From Klebsormidium nitens (taxonomy: Eukaryota > Streptophyta > Klebsormidiophyceae > Klebsormidiales > Klebsormidiaceae), in the NCBI GenBank assembly GCA_000708835.1, contig DF237464.1, positions 1 to 64,000 of the forward strand: a DNA stretch of 64,000 nucleotides, given 5' to 3'. Position numbers and translations under genes: made by a program. Below are positions 35,715 through 48,494 of this stretch, piece by piece (within the stretch, counting starts at the first letter, position 1; each line of letters starts with the position of its first letter). The notes under the pieces are model-generated. The model was given only the letters and a program-made list of their open reading frames with translations, was not told the DNA's origin and did not search any database.

Positions 35715-38700
35715 TCAATAATTATCGGTGCTCTCTACGGACTGCCTGGAAGACGTCGATTTCGTCATCGACGTTGCCTCTTGCACCTCAATTTCAGTGC
35801 TTTCTGTTGACTGCCTGGAAGACGGCAATCTTCTCATCGACGTGGCGTTTTGCACCTCCAACTCCGCATTCGCCTTGTCCGTAGTTTGTAAGGACTTTCG
35901 TCGTAGGGAAGTGGCTCTACGGAACGCATGGCTTCGCTCGCTTTGCTCCCCGTCCCCTCTTCTGCTACTGCCAACGTCACCTTGACTGACGGCTGACGCC
36001 AGGCCTGGTTGCACCAAGGCGAGCCCCTTTGCAAGTCGACCAAAAGAAGGTGATTGCCCGAGCCTGGTGGACCGGCCAGCCAAAACCTTCGCGGGAGCCA
36101 GATTCGATTCTGAAAGGGACGTCTCCAGCGGCCGACCCTGCGTCACGGCCGTGCCGGGCCGCCAGTCGACCAGCGCGGGGGGGCTCACGGGTGCTGCCAG
36201 GGCCGTTGTTGGCCGCACGATCATACCCTCCTGCCCCGCACTGGGTGTGGAAATCAACCGTCTCGGCGCAACGGTCGGGCGTTTATGGCGGTCCTTGTCC
36301 GTTTGGCCGGCGCTTGCTGAGGCGGCGAGCGCTCCACGGGCGGGAGCCGGGCCAAAGTGCGGCAGGCGGGGCAGAGGCAGGGGGTTCGCCAGCTCGGCGA
36401 GTGCCTGCTCAGGGGACGCCTTCTGCAGCTCAGAAGTACGTCCGGGGGCCTTTGCGTCGGCCCGCCCCGCCCATTGGCCCCACTCACTTGCGCCTTGCTC
36501 CGCGAGACTCTCTTCATTCTCGAGGCCCTCTCCACTCTCCGGGTCATCAAAATCCCCTCCGCCAGTCCCCCAGGCGACCGGCCCGCCGCGCAGGCTGCCG
36601 TGCGCGGCGGCCGGGTCCAGGTCGCGCAATTTCTGAGTGAGCTGCCTTTGAATGGCGCGGCTGTGCGCGACGCGCGCCTGCTGCTGCCGCAGGAGCGCCT
36701 GCAGCGTGGCCACCTTGCGGCTGGTGTCCGCCAGGTTGCCCAGCAGCACCACGTTCTCGCCGCGGATGCGCTCCATGTCCGCGCGCGTCTTCTCCTCCGT
36801 GCGCGCGATCGCGTCCTTGAGCACCTTCACGAACCGCTCCAGGCACCGCCTGCGGATAAGAGCCGTGCATAGTCAGAAGCACTTCAATTTAACACCCCAG
36901 GTTTTGGCAAACAGTGGCACTCAATCTCGCGCAGCTTCATTGGATGCGCTGTGCAAAAAATTTGGAAACCGACCTCAAAGGAATGTCGCTGAGCGCAGCT
37001 CAAGTCCGCCTCTTCCTCAAAAGCAGAGCACTGTAAGCGAGTCAGGCTGGAAGCGCTCTACCCATCCTGGATGCGGGTTGTGGGCGGGCATCAAGTAAGC
37101 CCCGTCAAGGACAGCGCGAGGTGCCCAGAGAGCGCGGAGCGCGTGCCCTGCGCGCGCTCACTTTTGGCGGAGGATCTCGTCGTCGGCGACGCGCGCCTCG
37201 GCGACGGCGGCGGAGCGGTTGTCGTCGACGTAGGCGGCGTAGAGCGCCTTGATGCAGCGCGGCCACTCGGCGCTGTCCTGGTCGCGCACCACCTTGCACA
37301 GGTCCGCCGTGAACAGGTCGATGTACCGCTCCTTGGCGTGCACCGCGCCGCGCAGCGCCTCCATCTCGCGCTCCTGCGCCGCCACCTTGGCCTTCAGGAA
37401 GCGCTGCGCTTCTTGCCACGTCCAGAACTCCGCCGCGAACGCCGCCTCGCGCTCCTCTGCCTCCGCCAGTTTCTGCACCACCACGCACGGCAAGTGAGGA
37501 GCAGAGACCACCTGAGAGAGTCGAACTCGCAGACATGCGCACGGGGTGTACCTTTGCCCTGCCTGTCACCTCTCCTCGATGCGTCAGCACCCAACGTTAA
37601 CCAGTCTGCAGACACGCAAGATTGAAGCTTGCACAACGCTGACATCAACATGGTGCGTTGCCTGTCGGTGGACACCCCGTCTGCCCCTCTGGCAGCGGAG
37701 TGGGCGGGCGTGGCCGCGGGCGCACCTGTTTCTGCGCGGCGTTCTCTGCCTTGAGCGGCTCCTCGGTGCTTTCGAGCTTCCTGATCTTGGTGTCCCGGAT
37801 CATGGCGTACGCCTCGTGCTCGCCGATGGTCTTGCGCATGCGCAGGATCTCGTCCTCCTTCTCCAGCAGCAGCTGGTCCGTGTCGCGCCGGTGCGCCTCC
37901 AGCACGCCAATCCTGCCACGCACCGCGAGTCAGGCAACGAGCAAAGCAGATGCGGGAGGCTGAGGAACATGCCGTACGACCAAAAGACCGGCATAGCGGG
38001 GGATCTGGAGGCTGATGCAGGGAAAACAGAATGTGGAAGGCCCCTACAAATTGCATCTAGAAGACGACGTGCCTTCAGGAACGTCTCGGACCCACAAGGC
38101 AGGTTTGGAGAGATGTCCACTCACGACTGTCCTATTTATAAGTGGGTCCCGTAATCCTGAAAACAGAATACCCTCACCACCATTTCCGTTAGCATTTCAA
38201 AGCAATTAATTAGTGCGAGAGGTGCCCCGGTTCACTCGAACCACAGTGTCAGGCAGACCTCCCGAATCATTCATCACGCGTAAGCCTGGCACCAGAGACG
38301 ACAGCACAAGGCTCTAACGACACACTACTACTTGTCATATAGCCTCCTCTTCGGAGCGCCCCCTGCAGTTTGTCCTTGTGTGCGCGGCCTCACTTGTCCC
38401 GCAGCACAGCGTTCTCGAGCTCCAGCTTGCGCGCCTGCTCCTGTCGCTCGCGCACCTCCTGCTCGAGCCGGATCTTGCGGCCCTCCGCCTCGGCGGCCTT
38501 GTTGCGCTCAAAGATGGCCTGCCCGCGCGCCTCGAATGTGCGCTGCACCTGCGTCTCGTACTCTGTGCGCGCGCGCGTCATCACGTTGTGCAGCTCCTCC
38601 TCGTTGATCTCGAACTCCTCCACCAGCTGCGTCTGCACCCCACGTAACACGAGCCACGTCAGTACAAGCTATGAAAGATCTCTCGGCAACGCAGGAGATC

Positions 38701-41700
38701 ATCAAACCCGTGAGGGCTTGCAAACTTATTTGACCCCTACTCCTTTCAAAAGCTAGACAAGCAACAGCTAGACAAGCAACTGAAAGTCAAAAGGTTCCGT
38801 CGACAACCTTTGCGTCTATTAGAAAGCCACCATATCGCTGAGGTCCCTGACCAGGGCAGTGATATGCAGGGACACTGCGCGCGCGCACCTCGGCCTTGCG
38901 CAGCTTGGACGCCGCCTCGCGGTGCAGCTTGTCGATCTCGGCCAGCAGCTTGGCCTCGTACGCGCGGTGCTGCTCAAGCACGCCCTCCGTGGCGGCCTGG
39001 TGCTCCGCCAGCTTGGCCGCCACGCGGCTCTCCAGCTCGCGCCGCAGCACGCCCAGCTCCGCCTCCAGCCCGTCCGCCCGCCGCGCCTCGCGCAGCAGCT
39101 GCACAAACACGGGACACTCAACGCGCGCGTCGACACCAAGCAAGCAGTCACTGAGGCCCCTACTTTACCATCGCGAACTTGTCCAACCCCGAAAGGACTT
39201 GAATTCTCTCAGTAACGAGCAAAAATTGCAGTAACCCAAGGCTTTCGGATCTACGGGAAACTCATAGTCCCCTGTCAGCAAGTGTTCCATCTACGGGCTG
39301 GCCCCGCCCCTGGTAGCGGCCCCCACCTTGATGTCGCCGCGCTGCGTGGCCTCCTTGACGGCGTCCTCCTTGTGCTGGCGCTCCACGGCGAGCGTGGTCT
39401 GGTACCGCTCCTCCGCCTCCATGGCCGCCTTCTCGTGCTCCTTCACCGTCTGCCGCAGGCCCAGCTCCGCGCGCTCCGCCACCTCGTCGTGCTCGCGCAG
39501 CCGCGCCGCCGCGTCCTGCTCCACCCGGTGCAGCTTGTACGCTGCCTCGTCCGACAGCTTCTGCAGGCTCCACCGCAGCTCCTGCAGCGCAGCGCACGCG
39601 GAACGAGTCAAACTTCCGGTAGCAGCAACTCGTGCCCGCCGTTGCAGGCACTAAGCGTCTTCGCCAAGTGCCTGTTATGCACTCAGAAAGACCACGGACA
39701 ACCTCGCTTCCCCTTCTGCGTGCCAAACACTGACAGTGCTAGAAAGATATAGAGACCACCCAATGCTGAGGGTGAGCCAAGAAGCCCCTTGTGTTCCGAC
39801 ACTCGCATCGTGATGAATGTTTGTGGCAAACTCCACATATTCCGGCCACCGCTCGCGTGCGCACCTCTTTCTCGCGCTCTTCCTTTTGTAGCGTGCTTTT
39901 CTTCACGAGCACCAGCGCGTCCGTCGGCGCCTCCTCCCCGCCCACCATCGGTGCGGCGGTCGCCTGCGCGGCCTGGTCGGGCGCCGCGTCCCGGTGGCCC
40001 GCCACGGCCGCGACAAACACGATGCCGTCCACGCCCGCGCTGAACACCAGGCCGGCAGACTCTACGCAGCACAGACCCGTAAGGGGGCCGCCGTGCAGGA
40101 ACAGCTCGGGGGACGCGCGCGAGCCGTCGGAGGCGAGAGGGTACTGCCGCAGGCTGAGGGCCCCGTTGCGCGCCCCGGTCGCCAGGAGCGCCCGCGAGAA
40201 GAGGCCGGCCATCCAGACGGTGGCAGAGTGGCCGCCAAAGTGCTCCGACACGATGTTGGTGCGGATGATGGGCGACACCGCCGCCACCGGCGGCCCCGCG
40301 CGGCCGCGCTCCAAGTTGCGGCTCGAGAGCGCCCCCCCCGCGCGCTGCAGCGCCTCCGAGGAGTGGCTGCCGAAGCTGGCGCTGGCAGGGACGGAGCTGC
40401 CCTCCCGCCGCAACGACGCATGCGGCGCCAGGGCCTCCGGGCCCGGCTGGCCGCCCTCTGCCGCGGCGAGCTGCTTGCCGGTGTCGAAGACGCGCAGGGG
40501 CGTGCTGGCGCCGCAGGCGAGGAGCGCGGTGCGGTCGTGGTTGTAGAGGACGCAGGTGTAGTCGGAGCCCTTGATGACGCTCTCCTCCGCGCGCGCCAGC
40601 CGCTCCATGCTCCAGCTGTACACCGTGCCGTGCGCGTCCGCCGACACCAGGTACAGGCTGTCCGCCGACCAGCACAGGCTGCTCACCGGCTTCGAGTGGC
40701 CCTGCGGCAGGGGGGAAGAAGAAGAGTGAGGCTGCGAAAGGCGACTGAGAACACCCTTGTAAATATAGGAGTGGAGGAGTTCGGTTCTCAGAGCAAGTTA
40801 CCCCAGCCTGTCGACAAACGAAGTAAGAATCGCACTGAGGGGCTAAAGAACTCCGCAGGTATAGGAACCATCCTACGATGCGTTTGGATATGCAAAATGT
40901 CACAGGATACGTAGCCTGTTTCAACCCTGTGCCGGAGCCCTCAGCCAGGGACGCTATAACAAAAACCTCTGGCCACTCGTTTCTTACTTGCACAACTTCG
41001 ATTCCGGGAATTTATGCGCATGCTATCCCCATGATCTTCGGAACAAGCCCCCCCCCACCACAGGGTACGCACGGCTAACCTTGAAGGCGACGAGCGGCGT
41101 CCAGTCGAGGGCGGAGTAGACGGTGAGCTCGCGCGGGGTGGCGGCCGCGGCGAGGTGCCCGCTGGGGCTGTACTTGAGCTTGCTGCAGTCGCGCAACGTC
41201 AGCTCCGCCGTCACCTGCAGCCTGCACCGCAGCGGCTCTCATTAAGGTCTCCTCAGCCTTTGCTGCGGAACTGCCGACTTTTGCGCTGCGCCATGGCGGA
41301 AAGGGAGGGCCCTCGACCATTACTCGCGCGCCTAGACGAACCAAGGGAAGGAACCTTTTCGCCTTCCCAACTCCTGCCACGCCGAACACTTTCTTGTGAT
41401 CTGTCTACGGAGGCTGCTACTGCAGTGCACCGGTCCGTACTGTCGTTTTCAAAAGGTAGTTACATGCGGACGACGCACATGACATCATTGACGTAAGCCT
41501 CTTCATAGACTTAGCGTCGGCTGGTAACGCTCCATCCTCATTCCGTTGTCCATCAGAACCCTGATCTTTGCTTTGCTTGCAGTGAGAGCAATGCCGTTGA
41601 GCTTGGATTGCGGCGGCTCACTTGTTGACGAGGACGTAGTAGACGAGCACGCGCTGCGGCAGCGCCACCAGCAGCTGGTACCCCCACGGGTTGAACGCCA

Positions 41701-44700
41701 CCGCGCGCGGCTCCTCCTCCAGCCTGCACCGGGCGGCAAGCACGCCAGTCTAGAGGCCACCAAACACCGGTCACACCAAGATGGCTCTGCCTCGTCAGCC
41801 ACTTTCAAGGCAGGAAGCTCCCATCAGTAGGATAGGGGTGTGGAATGAGGTCATCTTGTCGCTGGAATGCACGCCGAAGCCGGAAGGGCAGCAGAGCCTA
41901 TCTGGGCGGTTGCGGCGTCTCACATGTGCACGAGCTCTGCGGTCCAGTTCTTGTAGTCCCACACGCGGAGGCTCTGGTCCGCGGACACGCTGGCCAGCAG
42001 GCAGCGCCGGGGGCACACGTCCAGGCCCAGCACGTCACCCGAGTGGAAGCCTGCACCGCCACACGGACCGCACAACACAATGAGCCGCACGCCAATACTG
42101 GAGCGGCAAAGTGGCCCTGGCTCGCCCCAGACTAGAGAAGCTCCCGAGCGCAAAGCCAGCGCAACAAGGTGTTGCTGGGATATGTCGGGGCAGAGGGTTA
42201 GCCACCGATCGTCAGGGGAAGCGAAGTCCTTCCGCGGGACGGCTCACCGGTGAGCATGGGCGTGAAGACCTTGCTCGAGTCCTGTTCCGCGTCCATGGCC
42301 GTCAGGCTTACCGACAGCACACTCTCGCCCTGCACCGTAACAGCACCGCACGCCATCAGCGCAGCTCCACATCACCCCTCCCGGCGCAACGTCGCCGTGC
42401 ATGCAAACCGATGCGCTTGATGAAACGAAAGCTGCACAACTGGAGCTGACGCATGCCAGCTTGAGGCATGTGCAGGCTGCGCGCTTGGCAACGAGAGCAC
42501 AGAGAGAAGGGGGCGATCACGCAGGGTGGCCCCCGTGGGCGGGGCGTACCTCGAGGACGACCTTGGCGCTGGCCTCCGCCGGGTCGAGCGCAATGCAGCT
42601 CAGGGAGGCCTGGCCTCTGCACCACAACAGGCATGCTGAGCGGATGGAAAACTATGGGATGCCCTGGCGGAGAGCGTACGAAGGGGCATCGATGCTGGGG
42701 CGCGGTGTGTGGGAACGGATTGCGCATGCCTCAGATGGTCACGACAATCACGGAAAGCAGTGACGGTGGACTGGCACGGCAGCCGGCTCACCTGCCAGCT
42801 GGCAGCTCCTGCTTCGACCATTCTCCAGAAGCCTGCACAGAGTAAGCGAAAAAGTTCAGGAGCTATGCACTACAGCAACTTTTCACGATATACGAAGCGG
42901 TTTGCCCTCAGTTGTTAGATGCAGCGGTACGGGTTTCCTTGTGCCTGGCTCCTCACCACGTCATTAGCTGGGGCTTTGTAGAGCAGCAGTCGGCCCAGCA
43001 CGCTCCCGGCCAGGAAGCCGTGTGCGGTGGCCGCCAGACAATAGATGGGGCCGTTGTGATTCAGCCTCTGCACGCACACACAGCGCGGGGGTCAGCACGC
43101 AGGCAAGCGGCAAGAAAACACGCCACAAGGAGCCTAAAGGGTCTTCTGCGCAGAACAAATCCAGAGACAGATGCAACAAAACCGGAGTCGGTCTCGAGGA
43201 AGAGCAGGAGTCAACGGGTGACAGGCAACGGATATATGGCGAGGGAGGATTTGCTCACCTGCTGGACCTGTCCCTCGGCTATGAGGAACACCACCCCGTC
43301 ACGGTTCGCCACGGCGAGGGTACCGTCTACGAGCCAGGCATGGTCCGTGTAGTCGGGCAACACTTTCTGGGTGGCCGGGGTGCGCATCATGGTCGCGCTT
43401 CGTGGGGTGGAGCAAGCCGAGGACTGGCGGTGGGTCCCCCCCAGAGAGCGCGGAGGGGGCGCCATGCCCGCCACAGACACGGCCTTGAGGCCCTTGTCAT
43501 TCCAGCGCCACAGCTTGAATACGCGTGCGCCTGAAAAACAGCAGCCCGGATTTCTTTTAGCAAGGAGCAGAGTCGGGAAGAGCTCCGTCAAATGTGTTTC
43601 TCTCGTAGAAGTTACAAAGCGTTTTTGCAGTTTGACTCTGCTTGTGAAAAGGTGGTCGTTTGCAATACATCTGGGCAAGTAGCAATGGATGTCTTTCAAA
43701 GAAGGGAGGTCCAGGTCGTACCTGTGGTTGCCAGCTCGGTTGGCTCCTTCTTGTTGAAGCTGACACGGACCACGTCACTCCCCACACTGGCGCTGGCAAG
43801 CACCTGCCAGGAGACGCGCACACCGTGAGCAGCCCACAAGATCGCGTCGTACAAAATCTGGCACATGTGCCTCCACAGGTGCAAATGGACACAGATGTAT
43901 GCTTCGCTAGCATCTGGGGGAAGGCACAAATCATAGTTATTTGATGAAGGGCAGCAGTGGAAGTCGTGGAAGTCAGTGGAAGTGTCCAGACAGTGGCGGG
44001 GGTGATGACAAAGGGCGGCGCCCACCTTGCTCTTTGGCAGATTCCAGCAGGTGAGCGTGGCGGCCTCATCGTTGGCCACTGTCACCAACGACTCGCCATC
44101 GGGGGAGAAGGCGCATGCAGTGAAGTCTGCAGAGGCCAGATCCAGAGAATCATCAACGCACCCCTGAGCTGCCGTGCTGTGTCAGCTAGTGTCAACAACT
44201 GACTGGCAAGTCACAACATGCTGACATCTTCTTAAGCCAGGTGGAAAGTGAGAGATACCGTGGGCCCCATCACACCGCTGCTGCACTGCCAGACAGCGGA
44301 GGCCTGGGCAGCCTCACCTCCCATGTACGCGGTCTGCAGCGTCTTCACTTTCTGGTGGCTTCTGCAGTCATAGATGGTGACCTGCCGAAAGATCGAAAGA
44401 GACTTTGTGTGCCACTCCTTTCAAATCTCCAGAAGCCCCAGCAATCCGTTCCTGAGAACGAAAATGAGTCAGACAGGAACCTTGGTGGTCTCCTTCTTTC
44501 ATATGAAGCCCTGGCGCGTCTGCATCCAGTCCTATCGCATGGCACCCGCCCTCACCTGGCCTGCTCCCCTGACCTTCTCACACGCCGCCACCAGCTTCCC
44601 ATTTGGGGACACCACCACCGCAGTGATGGCCTGCACCGCAGAGCTGACAATGAGAGGCGCCGAGAGAGTGGCAGCCAACCACCACGAAATGGGATCACCA

Positions 44701-45228
44701 TCAGCGCAAGCGGACTGAGATACTGGAGGCTCTTGTAAGCAGCAGCGTAACACATTGTGATGGTGATGTCTATAAGGTCAGCTGGCGGCTGGCAGCTGAC
44801 GTGGCCATTATCTATTGTCTTCCTGCTAGCAAAGGCAGGTTTTGCAGCTCCCCTTTGGACTGCATTCTCTTTGCATAGCTCAAAGAGCACCAGCGTACCT
44901 CAACATTGGCATTGCCAGTGGTGAACTGGAGGGGGGGGCTCCTCTCTTCGCTGTAAAAGGCAAGGACCTTGCCAGTTCCGTACACTGTTGTGGCCTCCGA
45001 CACGCAGCCCAGCTGGCAAGGCCGCCCAGGGCCGCGGGGGCCGCCAAAGCCAAAGGCATGGCTGCGCAGAAGAGCAGGGGGAAGACCGATTCAGGAAAGA
45101 AGGGCCTTGATAGTTCACGCGGGCGGGCAGTCGCTGAACTTATCTGAATATATGTAGATTTATCTTCAAAGTGGCGACTCGGCAAGGGGAGAAGAATACG
45201 TTGGTGACTCATTGACGTTTGCAGTCAT
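35715..45228 (-). CDS. CFAP57: Cilia- and flagella-associated protein 57 (WD40 plus coiled coil)
   Basis: CFAP57 (WDR65, FAP57) is an axonemal protein that helps dock inner dynein arms. Exons: 45200-45228, 44899-45061, 44574-44630, 44318-44381, 44026-44126, 43722-43803, 43259-43530, 42957-43067, 42792-42832, 42550-42616, 42248-42329, 41924-42050, 41622-41723, 41080-41221, 39865-40701, 39327-39581, 38889-39098, 38394-38632, 37726-37912, 37162-37472, 35715-36849. All phases agree and give 1537 residues. Residues 1 to about 740 form WD40 propellers (for example HAWLVDGTLAVANRDGVVFL, then ADQSLRVWDY, then CWSADSLYLVSADAHGTVYS). From about 745 to 1230 it is almost continuous coiled coil whose order follows human CFAP57. 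The C-terminal 300 residues are low-complexity Ser/Ala/Pro and absent from the human protein. The first exon (MTANVNESP) is inferred from phase alone and is the weakest part. Confidence 0.9.
35730..35858 (-). repeat. Tandem 23-residue repeat in the CFAP57 tail
   Basis: Two adjacent copies, EVQNATSMRRLPSSRQSTES and EVQEATSMTKSTSSRQSVES, separated by TEI, lie just before the stop codon. The DNA period is 69 bases. The repeat is rich in Ser and Thr and may be phosphorylated, which is a guess. Confidence 0.8.
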
Positions 45229-46170
45229 ATACACATGGCCCGAAAAACGACTTAGATGGTGCCAGCACATGGGGATGTTCTTAGAGAGCGTGTCTAACGT
45301 GACCACCGAGCTACTAGGCGCCAGTTTCTTACATGGGCTCCAGGAAAGCTCCCTCCATGCTAACGGCAATGACAAGACGCCTTCTCAAGAGGCATCACAA
45401 TTCCTGCCTCGTCTTCTTTCAGCTGCCAGGACGGGCAGCGAAGCTCCTGTCATCGTTGCATGGCCACTTTCAGTGCCGCCATGCTGTGAAAGCAGGGCTC
45501 CGTATGCCACTGTACGGTATGGTCTGCATTGGGACCGCCATGAGTCATGAACTTGAAGAAACCCTAAAATTTATCAGCAGGCCGGGGCGGCCGCCCGGCG
45601 CGCTTCTGAGTTTGCGGACGTAAAGTTCTTGAACCATGAGCATTGAGTACCTGTGAGCCGGCGTCCATTAGCGTACGAGACAGCGACTCAACGTGTCGAA
45701 ACGCTGTCCCGGGTTGATCGTGCCCAATCTTCATCACCATGCTGATGTGGCATGTTCTTGCTTTAGCCGCTCTAGCGCGTGCAGCTGGGCAAGGGTGGCC
45801 AAGCAAACAGGTGCCAGCTCTGACGAGTCTGAGCAAGCAAGCAAGTTCTCTCTGCTCGCCGTGCCCAGAAAGAAGAATCAGCAGGAGAAGCAGGCGGGTT
45901 CAACTGCCTTCTGTACACGCATCACCAGCAGCTGCTGCATTGTAGCCCAGGGCCGGGCTGCAGAACGAGCTGAGGATTTCAAGCTTTCCACATTGCATGA
46001 CTGTTGGGCTTGTGCAAAGGAGACAGCACACAGGTCCGTGCAGTTTTGATCCTGGGCACCTTTTGTCCCCTGAAAGAAGCACAATCAACGTAGTTGCATC
46101 TGGGCAAAGCCTGATAGGCTTGGTTTGCCAGAGGATTTATTGACTCAAAAGAGTTAGAGGCCAGCGGACG
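45229..46170. promoter_or_regulatory. Divergent promoter region of CFAP57 and the PEP-mutase family gene
   Basis: About 0.94 kb separates the two starts, and both 5' untranslated regions must lie here. Minor open frames are present without coding character. No specific motif was identified with confidence. Confidence 0.5.
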
Positions 46171-48494
46171 ATGGCGCTGACCGCTGCATTGCAGCCCTCC
46201 ACTCTACCTCGGTGGTCGCGCTCCCAATTGGACCATTTGGAAGCGGACCGCAGCGGCTGCTATTCCCATGCCCGCCATTCGTCCTTTTATGGCACCCAGC
46301 TGGAGCGCGTTCATCAGCGCAGCACCCAGCAGCCTGCCAGGCAATGCCGTGGGGCGGTGAAAGCAGCGGCCTCGGGGGAGGGGAACAGCGCCCCAAAGAG
46401 CAAAAAGACAAGGATACACAAGCTGGTGGAGGAGAAAGGGGTGCTGCTGATGCCAGGCTGCTATGATGCCCTGTCCGCCAGGATATTGCAGAAGAGTGGC
46501 TTCAATGCAGGTACACAGCTTGGTTTGATTCAGATGGTGCGAAGCCATTGATTGACCTGGCACCGTCCCTGTTGCTTTCTCTGATGCCAGATTCCTGAGG
46601 GCTGTGAAGTATCTGACATGCGCTGTGAGCAGACTTTGTTATTCTGTTCATTTTCTAGCTCATAGCCAGGTGTTTTGAATGACCGTTATGCACATTTGAG
46701 TACAATTTCTGCACTGGTGCACAGAAGATGCTTGTCCCAATTGCACCAACGACGACGTCCTCAGAGCAGGACTTTCAGCAGAGGTTGCACTTCCAACGGA
46801 GTCCTTTGACCCCACGGCAGGCCTGGCAATTAAACATCCTCAATACGTGCAGGGTTTATCTCTGGGTACGCAATGTCCGCTGCTTTTCTGGGCAAGCCAG
46901 ACTTCGGACTCTTGACGCCTCCCGAGATGGCGTCCAATGCGCGCCACATCTGCGCAGCAGCAACCGACATTCCCATCATAGCCGATGCGGACACTGGGGG
47001 AGGAAATGCTCTCAATGTACAGCGAACAGTGAAGGACCTCATTGCGGCCGGGGCGGCTGGGTGCTTCCTTGAAGACCAGCAGTGGCCAAAGAAATGCGGC
47101 CACATGAGAGGAAAGCAGGTGAGCGAGTCTCCAAGCCTCGCAGCAAGAGGGCGCAGATTGCCCGACCAGCGCTGTGGGCTGGCATGATACCGCTGAACCT
47201 TGGTGACGTAGATCAACACTGCCCTATCAACATCTGCCTCCTTACATCTCTTGAAACATTGGAAATGCATCAGACTTGCATCATGTTATACTAGTGGATC
47301 AGCTCCATGCCACACTTTCGCTGATTGGAGAGAGTCGCGGGCTTCTTCACAGTTGCTTTGAACCAGCTGCGGTGCGCCCGCTGTGACCCTGCAGGTGATC
47401 CCCATGGAGGAGCATGCCCAGAAGATTGCAGCTGCACGGGACGCCATTGGCGATGCGGACTTCTTCCTGGTGGCCAGGACGGATGCCCGGGCCACGTCGA
47501 AGATGTACGGGTTGCAGGACGCCATTGCGAGGGCCAACCTCTACATGGAGGTACGGGACCTGTGCCTGAGCGAATACTTTATATTGCATGACTAGCTTCT
47601 TCCTTGAAACCTCAGTAATCTTTCAACAGTGATGGCCCGCACACTGGACGCCTCTTCTAAAATTTTGGTACAGTCAATAGGTCCTTGGTCCATGTGCTGA
47701 TGGTAGAAAATGATTCTGACACAGGAGGCATGTCTCATGATCACGGCCAGGCTGAAGACATTGTCCCTGAGCATGACAGCAGTTCAACCCGTAGAGCATG
47801 CTTTTTGCCAGTGCTTTCTGTCTTATGTTGTGGCTTGAGCTCCACACTAGATTGGTAGTTTGGCAGCTCATGGTCGTACGAAAATTGGAGCATGGGCAGC
47901 GTCACTTCAAGCTTATGTACTTGTGTTTTTCGTTCTCTATTTGGTCAGTACTGGAAGAACTTGCTTCCCTACCACAGTCAGCCATCTTGTGTTAGCAAGG
48001 TGTAAACACGCTGGGATTGACAGCAGCTTTCGTTACACGGGGGCAGGAAGAGGTCCGTGCCGAGGAAATGCCCCCCTGGCCTATCCCTGACCGCCCACTT
48101 TGTACAGGCGGGAGCGGACGCCAGTTTTGTGGAGGCGCCCCGTGACGATGACGAGTTGCGGTTAATCGGGCGGCAAACCCAGGGGCTGCGGGTTTGCAAC
48201 ATGCTTGAGGGCGGGGTAACGCCGCTGCACCCGCCTGAGGAGCTTGCGGAGATGGGCTTCCAGATCATCGTGCACCCTTTGACTGGGCTGTACGCTGCGA
48301 GTCGGGCATTGTTGGACATTTACGACGAGCTGCACCGTAGGGGGACAACCAAGTGGAGTCTTAGAAAGTTGGCTACTTTTGAAGAGTTCAATCAGATAGT
48401 AGACTTGGAAGATCTGTTCCAAAAGGAGGCCAAGTACGGATTTAAGGAGCCTACAGAGCCGTACTACAGCAACGTAGACAGCAAGGGCGTATAA
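46171..48494 (+). CDS. Isocitrate lyase/PEP mutase superfamily enzyme, plastid-targeted
   Basis: Exons 46171-46510, 46853-47118, 47395-47550 and 48108-48494 join in phase to 382 residues. The superfamily makes or breaks C-C or P-C bonds next to an alpha-oxo acid using Mg2+. The metal-binding DADTG is at about residues 158-162 and the catalytic loop KKCGHMRGK at about 193-201, followed by VARTDAR and the C-terminal NMLEGG and IVHPLTGLYA motifs. It resembles the plant chloroplast proteins annotated as carboxyvinyl-carboxyphosphonate phosphorylmutase, whose true substrate is not known to me. Residues 1-75 are rich in Ser, Arg, Gln and Ala and probably form a transit peptide. KKCGH favours a lyase-type rather than a P-C-forming mutase reaction, an inference from family residues. 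Confidence 0.92.

Noticed and set aside
39994-40914. Plus-strand frame of 306 codons opposite CFAP57
   Set aside because: It lies antisense to the WD40-coding exon and has the Arg/Ala/Gly-rich composition of a shadow frame.
41155-41496. Plus-strand frame near a CFAP57 intron
   Set aside because: Part is antisense to a coding exon and the rest is intronic; there is no start context or domain.
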